Shown: positions 22,853 through 30,760 of the stretch, piece by piece
Numbering within the stretch: position 1 is the stretch's first letter
How the letters are laid out: every line of letters begins with the position of its first letter
From: Bacteroidales bacterium
Lineage (GTDB): Bacteria > Bacteroidota > Bacteroidia > Bacteroidales > UBA932
NCBI GenBank assembly: GCA_017477465.1
Contig: JAFUVU010000047.1
Span: 1 to 35,705, forward strand
DNA length: 35,705 nt
Direction: 5' to 3'
Notes under the pieces: generated by a model
The model's input: the letters and a program-made list of their open reading frames with translations, nothing else
Told to the model about the DNA's origin: nothing
Databases searched by the model: none
Made by a program: the position numbers and the translations under genes

Positions 22853-22957
22853 GGCACGTAAACAATTGGTTATCAGCAAAATCCTGAAATCAAGTGTGGC
22901 AAAAAGTCACACTTGATTTCAGGAAGTGGTTCTATTTCAGGGAGTTGTGTGTCAAGG
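22849..22957. repeat. 109-bp palindromic element, copy E, inside the PUL operon
   Basis: The core at 22887-22919 is a perfect 12-bp inverted repeat with the loop GCAAAAAGT. The right end TTGTGTGTCAAGG matches copies C and D. The left arm (GGCACGTAA) is partly degenerate and overlaps the esterase start codon (22850-22852). The right arm contains the last codons and stop of GH130 (22932-22934). Confidence 0.88.
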
Positions 22958-24110
22958 TCGCCGGGGCGTCCAGGAGGCGGTTGATTGTCTCGACGGAGAG
23001 GCCGGTGCGGAGGCCGTCCTCGGGGGTATGGAGGCAGTAGTCAACCAGACGCTCGACGGTAGAGGTGGCAACGTGCATGCGCGTGTCGGAGGATGCGTAA
23101 TAGATGAAGACGCGGCCGTCGTCATCGGCAATCCAGCCATTGGAGAAGAGGACGTTCATGACGTCGCCGATGTACTCCTCCCCTTCCGGAGCCATGAAGA
23201 AGCCGCCGGGCTGGGCGATTACGCGGGACGGGTCGTCAAGCGCAGTCATGTACATATAGAGGACGTAGCGCAGACCGGAAGCGCAGCCGCGGACTCCATG
23301 CGCAAGGTGCAGCCATCCCTGAGGAGTCTTGATGGGATGGGGACCCTCACCGTTCTTAACCTCCTTGATGGTATGGTAAAAGCGCTGATTGATAATCGTT
23401 TCCTTGCCGATCACCGCGCCTTCCATAGTATCCACAAGCGCCCAGCCGATTCCTCCGCCGCTGCCGGCATCGATGAATCCGTCCTGGGGACGGGTATAAA
23501 GGGCGTACTTCCCGTCCACGAACTCGGGGTGCAGGACCACGTTCCTCTGCTGGGAGGCCGATTGGATATCCGGCAGGCGTTCCCAGTTCACGAGGTCCTT
23601 AGTCCTGGCGACACCGGCGGCGGCCAAGGCAGAGGATAGGTCCCCCGCCGGTGCCTCAGGATCCTTGCGCTCCACGCAGAAGATGCCGTAAATCCAGCCG
23701 TCTTCGTGCGCAGTGAGGCGCATATCATAGACATTGGTTGCAGGCTCGCCCCACTCCGGCATCACGATAGGACGCGGCCAGAAGCGGAAATTGTCAATGC
23801 CGTTGGGGCTTTCGGCCACGGCGAAGAAAGACTTGCGGTCGTTTCCTTCAACGCGTACCACGAGTACGTATTTTCCGTTGAACTTGATAGCGCCGCTGTT
23901 GAGCGTAGCATGCATGCCGATACGCTCCATCAGGTAAGGATTCCGCGTGCGGTCAAAGTCGTAGCGCCACTCCAGCGGGGTATGTTCCGCCGTCAGAATA
24001 GGGTTGACGTATCTTTCATACACTCCGTTCCCTTCGATGGGAACATTCTTCTTTTCAAGCAGTTGCCGATGGTTCTCTCGGAGCCAGGAAGCTCTCTCGT
24101 CAAATGTCAT
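22932..24110 (-). CDS. GH130 4-O-beta-D-mannosyl-D-glucose phosphorylase
   Basis: This 392-residue cytosolic five-bladed beta-propeller enzyme has no signal. NVYDMRLTAHEDGW places the proton-donor Asp at 129, close to the position in the characterised Bacteroides enzyme. HPEFVDGKYALYTRPQDGF and HLAHGVRGCASGLRY are typical of the mannosylglucose phosphorylase subgroup. Reaction: mannosyl-1,4-glucose + phosphate gives mannose-1-phosphate + glucose. With the 2-epimerase and symporter encoded downstream, this completes the known energy-saving mannobiose pathway. It begins 2 nt after the GH26 stop. Its final eight or so codons (TLTHNSLK) are provided by the arm of element E. Confidence 0.94.
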   Translation of the reverse strand: MTFDERASWLRENHRQLLEKKNVPIEGNGVYERYVNPILTAEHTPLEWRYDFDRTRNPYLMERIGMHATLNSGAIKFNGKYVLVVRVEGNDRKSFFAVAESPNGIDNFRFWPRPIVMPEWGEPATNVYDMRLTAHEDGWIYGIFCVERKDPEAPAGDLSSALAAAGVARTKDLVNWERLPDIQSASQQRNVVLHPEFVDGKYALYTRPQDGFIDAGSGGGIGWALVDTMEGAVIGKETIINQRFYHTIKEVKNGEGPHPIKTPQGWLHLAHGVRGCASGLRYVLYMYMTALDDPSRVIAQPGGFFMAPEGEEYIGDVMNVLFSNGWIADDDGRVFIYYASSDTRMHVATSTVERLVDYCLHTPEDGLRTGLSVETINRLLDAPATLTHNSLK

Positions 24111-24112
24111 AA

Positions 24113-25216
24113 CTAGTCCAAAAATACAATATCAGATAATTCGCTGAAGGCCTTCATGTCGGCCTCGTTTTCAAATCCGGGCCAGGCCGCATAGAAGTGG
24201 CCGGGCTTGTCATGTGCGTTGCGCCAGGTGAGGACGTAGGAGATTGAGTAGTCCTTGATGGCCGGATACAGCACCTCGGTCCACCACTGCGCGTCCGGAA
24301 TGCCCTCCAGACCGGTCTCGCTGAGCGCGATAAGTTTGTGATGCTCAGTGCCCAGGGCGGTCATCGTGTTAAGCAGATCCTTGATGACGCCGGCAAAGCG
24401 TGCCCCGCTTTCATCCTCTCCATCCGGGCCGATGAATTCGTAAAAATCGGCCCCCAGGATATCCACGAACTCGTCGCCGGGGTAACGTTCCATATAGCTT
24501 TCGGGGGTGATGGGCGCATTGGGGGAATAGCACCAGAGGAGGTTGGTGAGCCCGCGCTCCTTGACAAAGTACAGCCAGGTCATGCGGAAGAGCTCCTGAT
24601 ATTCCTTGGTGGTGCAAAGGTCCTGTCCCCACCAGAACCAGCTGCCGGTATGCTCATGCCAAGGGCGGAAAATGATGGGCGCATCGGGGCCGACTGATTC
24701 GATAAAATTGGCCGCACGCTGCAGCCAGGTGCGGAATTCCTGCATTTTTTCGCCGCCGGAAAGGACGGAACGGACCACTTCCTTGGAGCTTACGTCCCAG
24801 GCATCACCGCCCGTGAGAGGATTGCGCGGATGCCAGGACAAGGTGACGATACCGCCCCGCTCGATATGCTTCTGGGCAGCCTTGCGAATAAGGCCGAATG
24901 GAACCCCGTCAAGGTTCTTTTCGTTCCCAAGCTCGATGCCGCCAAGGTCGCAGCCAAGGATCATGGGGTATTTTCCGGTAACGTCCTTCACATCGGAGCG
25001 CTCCAGGGGATCGTTTTCCCAGTCGGTCAGGCACCATGAATGGCCGTAGAAGAGGTCGTCCTGATGGCCGTAGGCAATCTTGCCTTCCTCGGCATAGGTG
25101 AAAAGACGGTGAACCATCTGGTCCTTAGGCGTTTCCATAGGCTTTTTGTTGCCCGTGCTACAGGCCGAAAGGGCAAGAAGTAGTAAAGTAGCGGCAGTAG
25201 CGTTAAATCTAATCAT
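24113..25216 (-). CDS. GH26 beta-mannanase lipoprotein
   Basis: This 367-residue single-domain GH26 enzyme has a lipoprotein signal (Cys19). The acid/base is Glu188 in FRPWHEHTGSWFWWG and the nucleophile is Glu300 in ALSETGLEG. The characteristic GHQDD and LSWHPRNPLTGG segments lie at about 50-54 and 126-137. The lack of accessory domains and the position directly before GH130 resemble the mannobiose-releasing, periplasm-facing GH26 enzymes of Bacteroides mannan loci, but this is inference. The product mannobiose would feed the epimerase and GH130. A 98-nt gap with an inverted repeat separates it from the upstream GH5 gene. Confidence 0.93.
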   Translation of the reverse strand: MIRFNATAATLLLLALSACSTGNKKPMETPKDQMVHRLFTYAEEGKIAYGHQDDLFYGHSWCLTDWENDPLERSDVKDVTGKYPMILGCDLGGIELGNEKNLDGVPFGLIRKAAQKHIERGGIVTLSWHPRNPLTGGDAWDVSSKEVVRSVLSGGEKMQEFRTWLQRAANFIESVGPDAPIIFRPWHEHTGSWFWWGQDLCTTKEYQELFRMTWLYFVKERGLTNLLWCYSPNAPITPESYMERYPGDEFVDILGADFYEFIGPDGEDESGARFAGVIKDLLNTMTALGTEHHKLIALSETGLEGIPDAQWWTEVLYPAIKDYSISYVLTWRNAHDKPGHFYAAWPGFENEADMKAFSELSDIVFLD

Positions 25217-25314
25217 CTTATAATCAATCGTTTATGTAAAATCCCATATCCCTATTTACATAGGGCGTTTCTTATAATATGCTCAATATAAACACGTTAC
25301 ATTCTACGCTCATC
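25217..25314. promoter_or_regulatory. Intergenic leader with inverted repeats, between GH5 and GH26
   Basis: This is the widest gap in the first half of the operon. CCCTAT-TTAC-ATAGGG forms a hairpin at 25250-25265, and ATGTAAA/TTTACAT (25234-25261) is an overlapping alternative pairing. No T-run follows, so it is not a standard terminator; an attenuator, processing site or operator is possible. No convincing TAnnTTTG box is present. Confidence 0.35.
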
Positions 25315-26814
25315 CTAGAACTTCGGCGCTGAGTCATATACGCTTTGGAGAGTGTAGGAAGCGTCGGCCGTGTTCCACGCCTTTACCATTGCCTCAATTA
25401 TTTCTCTGGATGAGCCGATGAATTCACCCGTACCGTGATTGACATAGGCGTGATGTTCCTGCCCATAGCCAGAAGCGCCGTTGTCCCAAAGGAAGCAAGG
25501 CAGACCGTAAGTTTTTGCAGCTTTCACGAAATACTCCATGTAGTACTTATAGAACGCCCAAGCCCTTGCATCGGCAGGATTGCGGAGAGAACAGCCGAAT
25601 TCACCCAAATAGCAAGGTATTCCGTGTTCCGCGTAAGTGGTCAGCTTTTCAAGAGTATTGCGAATAGCCTGTTCGTCAGTGGCGTGGGCACCATTGGAGG
25701 CCGTCCCTGTATGTCCCCAATCGGAATGCTGGCTGGGGCCGATGGTATATTCATAGGGATCGTAACAGTGGATAGACAGCATGGTACGGTTTGCCGGATC
25801 GGCAGGAAGCAGCATAAACTCCGTGTAATTGGGACTGGCCGCGTATGTGGGAACGCCCAGCCATCGCGTGGCGTTGTTGCCGCCGGTTGCACGGACTGCA
25901 TCCACAAAAACCTGATTCCACTGGTTGATGACATTGCACTTTTTCTCCGTATTGGAGGAAGATGTCCACTCGTCACCATAAATAAGCTCGTTGAAGGATT
26001 CCATAATCAGGAAGTCGCCCTTGTCTTTGAACTTGTTCGCAATCTGAGTCCAGACGGCAACTATCTCCTGCTTAATTTGTTGATTGGAGAGTTCACTGTC
26101 GACTGCATTTTTCAGATTTAGCCAGTGTCCGTCGCCGTGGTCTTCGTCGTGATGCGTATTCACAATTACGTTCAGTCCGGCTTTTTCGGCAAAGCCTACA
26201 ACTTCATAAACCCTGTCAATCCACTCTTTGTCAATTAGATAATCAGGTGCTGGGCCTATTTTTCCAAGCCAGGTGACAGGGATACGTACCGTTGAGAAGC
26301 CGTATTCCTTAAGTTTTGAAAAAGTGGCCTGGGTGGCAGGAATACCGCCCCAACAGGTTTCGCTGGGCATATCGCCTGAATATGCGTCAAAATGGTTTCC
26401 AAGATTCCAGCCAAGTCCCATGCGTGAAGACTGTGCTTTGGCAAGTTCCGGGTCACCGGCTCTTCCTGTTTGCCGGATCGGCAAAAATACGCTGGAAACG
26501 CCCGAGGAAACTATTTTAATCTGAGCACTGCGCTCATCAAATGACAGATTGGATGAAAGCGTGAAAGTTACCGTACGTTTGTAATTTGAATATTCGCCTT
26601 CTTTTTTGCTCACCCACTCCGGAAGGCCTACCAGTTTTGGAATGGAAGGAGCCGTTATCTCCACCACGAATTCTCCACCTGTAGCACCGGATTCTATACT
26701 CGGGACAGAAAGAGTTATCGCATCTGGAGCCTTATCTGTCTCCTTTTCGGGGGCGTTGCAGCAAGCGATAAGAGACAGGACAAAAAGGAGAGAGAGGAAA
26801 CGGAATGTTTTCAT
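25315..26814 (-). CDS. BACON-GH5 endo-beta-glucanase/mannanase lipoprotein
   Basis: The product is 499 residues. A lipoprotein signal (Cys18) is followed by a BACON-type beta-sandwich (about 33-117, ending in the typical RQTGR strand) and a GH5 catalytic domain (about 125-485). LGWNLGNHFDA and TVRIPVTW are subfamily-4-like. The acid/base is Glu276 (ESFNE) and the nucleophile is Glu405 (YLGEFG). GH5_4 enzymes attack xyloglucan, mixed-linkage glucan, cellulose or glucomannan. BACON domains usually hold such enzymes away from the outer membrane, so a surface endo-acting role is likely. Its start overlaps the preceding GH26 stop (TAATG), indicating coupled translation. Composition is visibly less GC-rich than the enzymes at 14-24 kb. 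Confidence 0.9.
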   Translation of the reverse strand: MKTFRFLSLLFVLSLIACCNAPEKETDKAPDAITLSVPSIESGATGGEFVVEITAPSIPKLVGLPEWVSKKEGEYSNYKRTVTFTLSSNLSFDERSAQIKIVSSGVSSVFLPIRQTGRAGDPELAKAQSSRMGLGWNLGNHFDAYSGDMPSETCWGGIPATQATFSKLKEYGFSTVRIPVTWLGKIGPAPDYLIDKEWIDRVYEVVGFAEKAGLNVIVNTHHDEDHGDGHWLNLKNAVDSELSNQQIKQEIVAVWTQIANKFKDKGDFLIMESFNELIYGDEWTSSSNTEKKCNVINQWNQVFVDAVRATGGNNATRWLGVPTYAASPNYTEFMLLPADPANRTMLSIHCYDPYEYTIGPSQHSDWGHTGTASNGAHATDEQAIRNTLEKLTTYAEHGIPCYLGEFGCSLRNPADARAWAFYKYYMEYFVKAAKTYGLPCFLWDNGASGYGQEHHAYVNHGTGEFIGSSREIIEAMVKAWNTADASYTLQSVYDSAPKF

Positions 26815-28214
26815 TATTCGTACAGGTCTGACGGTAATTCATCACGGGTTATAACAGCCTCATTTGCAAAGGAGCTGACCCACCAGTTGATATTGGCATG
26901 ATCGTGCGCGAAATTACGGCTTCCGTCAAGATTATTATCATACCAGGGCATGAAGAACAGCCATTTTGCACCGGCATTCCACTGAGCGGACATATCGGCC
27001 ACATTGCCGCATTCGCTGAGGGCGGCCATCTTCTGCGGCCAGTATCCGCAGATCGTTGAAAACTGTCCCGCCACGGAATTGGCGGAGCCTACGTTATAGA
27101 TGTCTCTGCCTACTATATCGACATATTCATCGCCGGGGTAGTATGACCAGTCTTTGCTGGTGGTGGAGGACGTTTCGGTAGTCCATACCCAAATCAGGTT
27201 CTTTACCCCTTTCTTTTTCAAGTAATCGAACACGAATATCCACAGTGCGCGGTAAGCGTCGCCGCCTTGTGCGCCCCACCAGAACCACTTGCCTGCAGCC
27301 TCGTGAAGGGGACGCCAGATTACAGGAATTCCTTCGGCCTGAAGCTGTAGCAGATAACCGGCCACTTTGTCAAGATCGGCCGTAGCGACGCTGTTCTCCC
27401 AGGTGCCGGAAACAGGAACGTTTTTTGCCTGGAAGGAGTTGCCGTTAGCATAAAAGTCATAATCCGTGGAGCCTTGTTTTTTAGGCACGCTCCAATGCCA
27501 GCCGATGCTGACGATACCGCCGTTATCGAACCAGTCTTTGGCTACGGAGATGTCGCCGTAGTTAATCCACGAACCGGGAGCGGAACTCAAAAGATGAATA
27601 TAATCAAAAGTCGCGATTGCCGGATACTTGCCTGTATGATTATGGATCCACTCAGCCTCTTCAATATTCCAGGCGACTTTTGCCATTGCTGCCGACAAGG
27701 TCTTTTTGCCCCATACTTCGTCTTTAAGATAGGAGTACAGCTTTTTGGAGTTGGTTATAGCGTCTTTTGTAACGGGCGCTGATGGAATGGTAGCATCAGG
27801 GTCAACTATCGGTTCGTCGGGATCGATGTATTTTTCCTCTGTAGTAAAGTTAAGACTATAAGCCTTGTTAAGCGAGCCGTCGGCCGATGCCACAGCCCCG
27901 GCGGCTAAAGACAGATTATACTGTTTTCCATACTCCAGGGTCCCAAAACTGATGCGCAGACGTTTGTTGCTGACCGCAGTCTCGAGCGAAACGCCCCCCA
28001 TGCTGATTTTAGATGCATCCTTAAGAGTGATGCTGGTATTGAAAACCAAGTCGATTACGCCTAAATCCAGGCCTATTCCGGTGGCCCCGTCGGCAACTGT
28101 AGATGATGCCACCTCCGGGGTGACTGTTTTATCGGCGGGAGTATCCCCCGTTTTAGTACATGCTGCAAGAATTGCAACAATGCAGGCAAAAGAAAGCAGA
28201 ATTCTGTTTTTCAT
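26814..28214 (-). CDS. GH26 mannanase lipoprotein with N-terminal Ig-like (Big_5/SbsA) domain
   Basis: The product is 466 residues with a lipoprotein signal (Cys19). An Ig-like domain of the SbsA/Big_5 type (about 32-126, with GATGIGLDLGVIDLVFN and the closing YSLNFTTE) is followed by an acidic linker of Asp, Pro and Glu (about 127-145) and a GH26 domain. The acid/base is Glu305 (WRPLHEAAGKWFWWG) and the nucleophile is Glu401 (ALSECGN). The spacer domain and first-enzyme position suggest a surface endo-mannanase that starts polysaccharide breakdown. The gene follows the glycan-binding proteins after a strong intercistronic hairpin and is translationally coupled to GH5. Confidence 0.92.
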   Translation of the reverse strand: MKNRILLSFACIVAILAACTKTGDTPADKTVTPEVASSTVADGATGIGLDLGVIDLVFNTSITLKDASKISMGGVSLETAVSNKRLRISFGTLEYGKQYNLSLAAGAVASADGSLNKAYSLNFTTEEKYIDPDEPIVDPDATIPSAPVTKDAITNSKKLYSYLKDEVWGKKTLSAAMAKVAWNIEEAEWIHNHTGKYPAIATFDYIHLLSSAPGSWINYGDISVAKDWFDNGGIVSIGWHWSVPKKQGSTDYDFYANGNSFQAKNVPVSGTWENSVATADLDKVAGYLLQLQAEGIPVIWRPLHEAAGKWFWWGAQGGDAYRALWIFVFDYLKKKGVKNLIWVWTTETSSTTSKDWSYYPGDEYVDIVGRDIYNVGSANSVAGQFSTICGYWPQKMAALSECGNVADMSAQWNAGAKWLFFMPWYDNNLDGSRNFAHDHANINWWVSSFANEAVITRDELPSDLYE

Positions 28215-28232
28215 ACAATACTTTTAGATTGG

Positions 28233-28264
28233 ATTCCGGAGGCGGTATCACCCCCCTCCGGAAT
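28233..28264 (-). promoter_or_regulatory. Intercistronic hairpin between glycan-binding and enzyme genes
   Basis: ATTCCGGAGG and CCTCCGGAAT form a perfect 10-bp stem around a 12-nt loop, 18 nt before the GH26 start. No T-run follows on the transcribed strand, so it is more likely an mRNA-stability or processing element than a full terminator. It sits exactly between the abundant surface-binding part and the enzyme part of the operon. Confidence 0.6.
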
Positions 28265-28270
28265 TAAAAA

Positions 28271-30745
28271 CTACTTGTGAGACAAGCGGAAATTGTCGAA
28301 CTTCATGCCAACGGGGAATGCCTGCACGGCTGAGCCGTCCACATACAGACCATTGGTGTCGCCTGACAAATTAATGGTACCTGACTGTCCATGCTCAAAC
28401 GTATATGTTGCCCATTTACCGTTTCCGGTAACTCCTGCCAGGAAGGTTTCACCCCACCATATCCAGGAGCCACCAAGCACTAACTGAACTTTGCAAGTGC
28501 CATCTTGGGCCCAGCCTGAAGGAATGAAGATATCAATTTTGACTTGATAATTGGAAATATCTTCCCCTTCGGGGAGTGCCGGAGCATAGTCTGCAAAGTG
28601 ATTGCAGTTAATAATCCATGCACCTACGCTTTCAGAAGTCACTTCCAAGAAATGATTACCATCCTCTTCTTTCGCCTCGGCACAACCGCTCCAACTACCA
28701 TCCCAGCTCCAGTCATGCTCCCCGTGCTTTTCGTAGTCATTCAGCATTATATCTGAAGGCTTCACAGGTTCCACGCCGCTGTTTTCATAGGTGTAATAGA
28801 CCTTCTTGATGATAACGGATTGTCCTGCGACCACAAGGCCTATGCTATAAAGCATCTGGACGTCAGCAGCCGTAAGCGTAATAGGATAGCTGGTACTGCC
28901 GGCAGTCATATCTACGCATCCCCATTCATTTGCAGGGAATCCTTCAAGCACTGTCCAGTTACCGTCCATAATCTTGAGTTGAGGTCCTTTTTCCGGATTG
29001 GTTTGCTTAATCTCGTAGTCAATATGTAAGATTGCGCCGTTTGGAATGTCCTTTAATACACCCCTATCGCCCCAAGATAAATTGACTGTGGTGCCCCAAC
29101 TGTCGCCCAGGTCAGTTTCACCTTCCCATACCACTACAGTTGTAATAGCGCCCTTCACCTCAACGGAATAGGAGCAGAATTCCTCATCGCCGTTGAACAG
29201 GACAAATTTGGGATTATAAGTACCGGTTTCCAAATCGGCAGGAATCAGGAACTCAAAGCGGGTATCGGTACGCTCGACATAGCCGGTAACCTTTGTCTCG
29301 CCGAAGTAGATAGCCTCGATCAGGTTGAAGTTGGAGCCTTCCATGACTACGGGGTCACCTACTGATGCGGGCGAAGTCAGGCTGCTGACATTGATCAGGG
29401 CATCGTAGGTTACCTCGATCGCCGTGGATTCTGCACTGTCGCCGTTTGCTGCTTTCACGACAATAGTACCGGAGGTTACCGTTGCTGTGGTATGAACGGT
29501 GATTTCAGTATCGCTCACAGCGTCGAATTCCAAGCTGGTTCCGGCAAGGGCGACGGAAGTTACAAGATCAAGGTCTGTACCTGTAACAGTGATATCGTTT
29601 CCGGCCACGATGCTGGCGGGAGACACTGCGCTGATAACCGGTTTGACAAGAGTAATCGCCTCGGTATCTATTGTTTTGCCAGATGCCGTTGTAAGAGTGA
29701 GGGGGCCATCGACAGCACTTGCCGGAATTGCAGCGACAATTTTGCTGCCGTCATTGGAGAATTCCACACTTGCCTGGCCAAAGGCTACTCCGGTGACAAG
29801 GTCGAGGTTTGTGCCTGTAATTGTCACGTTGTGCCCTGCTTTGAAAACATCCTCGGCAGCTACTGCCAGTTCGGAAGGCATTGAAACAGTGATGGCATTG
29901 GTTGTTTCAATCTTGTCTCCGGCTGCCGTAGTAAGGGTGATAGCACCATCCTGCACGGTGAAAGGAACAGTGACGACAATCTTAATGTCGGTAAGTTCCT
30001 CGAAATCATCGGCAACAATTGCAGAGCAGCCGGGGAAGCTTACTTCGTCAACCGAAGTGAACAGCGTACCGGTGATGGTCACTTTGTCGCCTGGACGGAC
30101 AGTTTCAGGACTTGCAGTGGTAACGGTGGGCTGTACAATTTCGAAGCTTTCCTCGGAATAGAGCTGGTTACCGTTTCCGTCCTGGATGAAAATCTTGCCG
30201 CTTACGGCGCCTCGGGCTACAGGAGCCTCTATCTTGTACCTGGTCTGGGACTCGAAGTCTTCAGATGCAGTGAAGGCGTCCTGATTGGCCGCAAATCCCA
30301 TACCGACGATATTGTTCAGGTAATCACCGGTAATGGTGATTATGTCACCGGGCTTGAGGGGGCTCGATGCAGCCTCCGCCTTTGTGATATAGAACGGCTC
30401 GGTAAAGGTGAGTTCTGTCTTGGTGGTGATTGTCCCGCCAGGATATGTGAGAGTAAGGGCTCCGGCCTCGGTTTCCATAGGAACCGTAATCTTGAAGCCG
30501 GCGGCAGTCTGCTCCAGAAATTCTGTCACGACTACATTTTCACCGCCAAGGGTGACAGAAGTGATCTTGTCCAGATTCTGTCCCACGAAGGAAAGGGTGT
30601 TTCCGCGAAGCACGGGGTTGGGGCCGAAAGCTTCCAACACAACCGCCGTCTTGTCCACCACATAACCGTTAGGTTCCTTGGCGCAGGAGGCTGCTATGGC
30701 GATAATCGCCGCTGCAGAAAGAATATATCTTAAAGTTTTCTTCAT
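28271..30745 (-). CDS. Surface glycan-binding lipoprotein with six IPT/TIG-like repeats
   Basis: The product is 824 residues with a lipoprotein signal (Cys21). Six consecutive IPT/TIG-like Ig repeats run to about residue 515; each has a pattern like P-x-x-V/L-x-x-G-x-x-V/I-T-I-T-G-x-x-L-x-x-V. Repeats 4 and 5 (TGTNLDLVTGVAF, TGTDLDLVTSVAL) are recent-looking duplicates. Two aromatic-rich beta-sandwich modules follow (about 525-655 and 665-824). The last ends FPVGMKFDNFRLSHK, like the ligand-binding domain of SGBP-B proteins. It occupies the SusE/F or SGBP position, so it should capture the target glycan at the cell surface. The long Ig stalk is unusual beside its 386-residue neighbour. Ligand specificity is unknown. 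Confidence 0.85.
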   Translation of the reverse strand: MKKTLRYILSAAAIIAIAASCAKEPNGYVVDKTAVVLEAFGPNPVLRGNTLSFVGQNLDKITSVTLGGENVVVTEFLEQTAAGFKITVPMETEAGALTLTYPGGTITTKTELTFTEPFYITKAEAASSPLKPGDIITITGDYLNNIVGMGFAANQDAFTASEDFESQTRYKIEAPVARGAVSGKIFIQDGNGNQLYSEESFEIVQPTVTTASPETVRPGDKVTITGTLFTSVDEVSFPGCSAIVADDFEELTDIKIVVTVPFTVQDGAITLTTAAGDKIETTNAITVSMPSELAVAAEDVFKAGHNVTITGTNLDLVTGVAFGQASVEFSNDGSKIVAAIPASAVDGPLTLTTASGKTIDTEAITLVKPVISAVSPASIVAGNDITVTGTDLDLVTSVALAGTSLEFDAVSDTEITVHTTATVTSGTIVVKAANGDSAESTAIEVTYDALINVSSLTSPASVGDPVVMEGSNFNLIEAIYFGETKVTGYVERTDTRFEFLIPADLETGTYNPKFVLFNGDEEFCSYSVEVKGAITTVVVWEGETDLGDSWGTTVNLSWGDRGVLKDIPNGAILHIDYEIKQTNPEKGPQLKIMDGNWTVLEGFPANEWGCVDMTAGSTSYPITLTAADVQMLYSIGLVVAGQSVIIKKVYYTYENSGVEPVKPSDIMLNDYEKHGEHDWSWDGSWSGCAEAKEEDGNHFLEVTSESVGAWIINCNHFADYAPALPEGEDISNYQVKIDIFIPSGWAQDGTCKVQLVLGGSWIWWGETFLAGVTGNGKWATYTFEHGQSGTINLSGDTNGLYVDGSAVQAFPVGMKFDNFRLSHK

Positions 30746-30750
30746 AATCG

Positions 30751-30760
30751 TGTCCTCCTT
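30751..30760 (-). promoter_or_regulatory. Strong Shine-Dalgarno before the six-IPT gene
   Basis: AAGGAGGACA occurs 5 nt before the start codon on the minus strand. Such purine-rich sites are uncommon elsewhere in the window. The identical 10-mer precedes susD. Confidence 0.6.
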
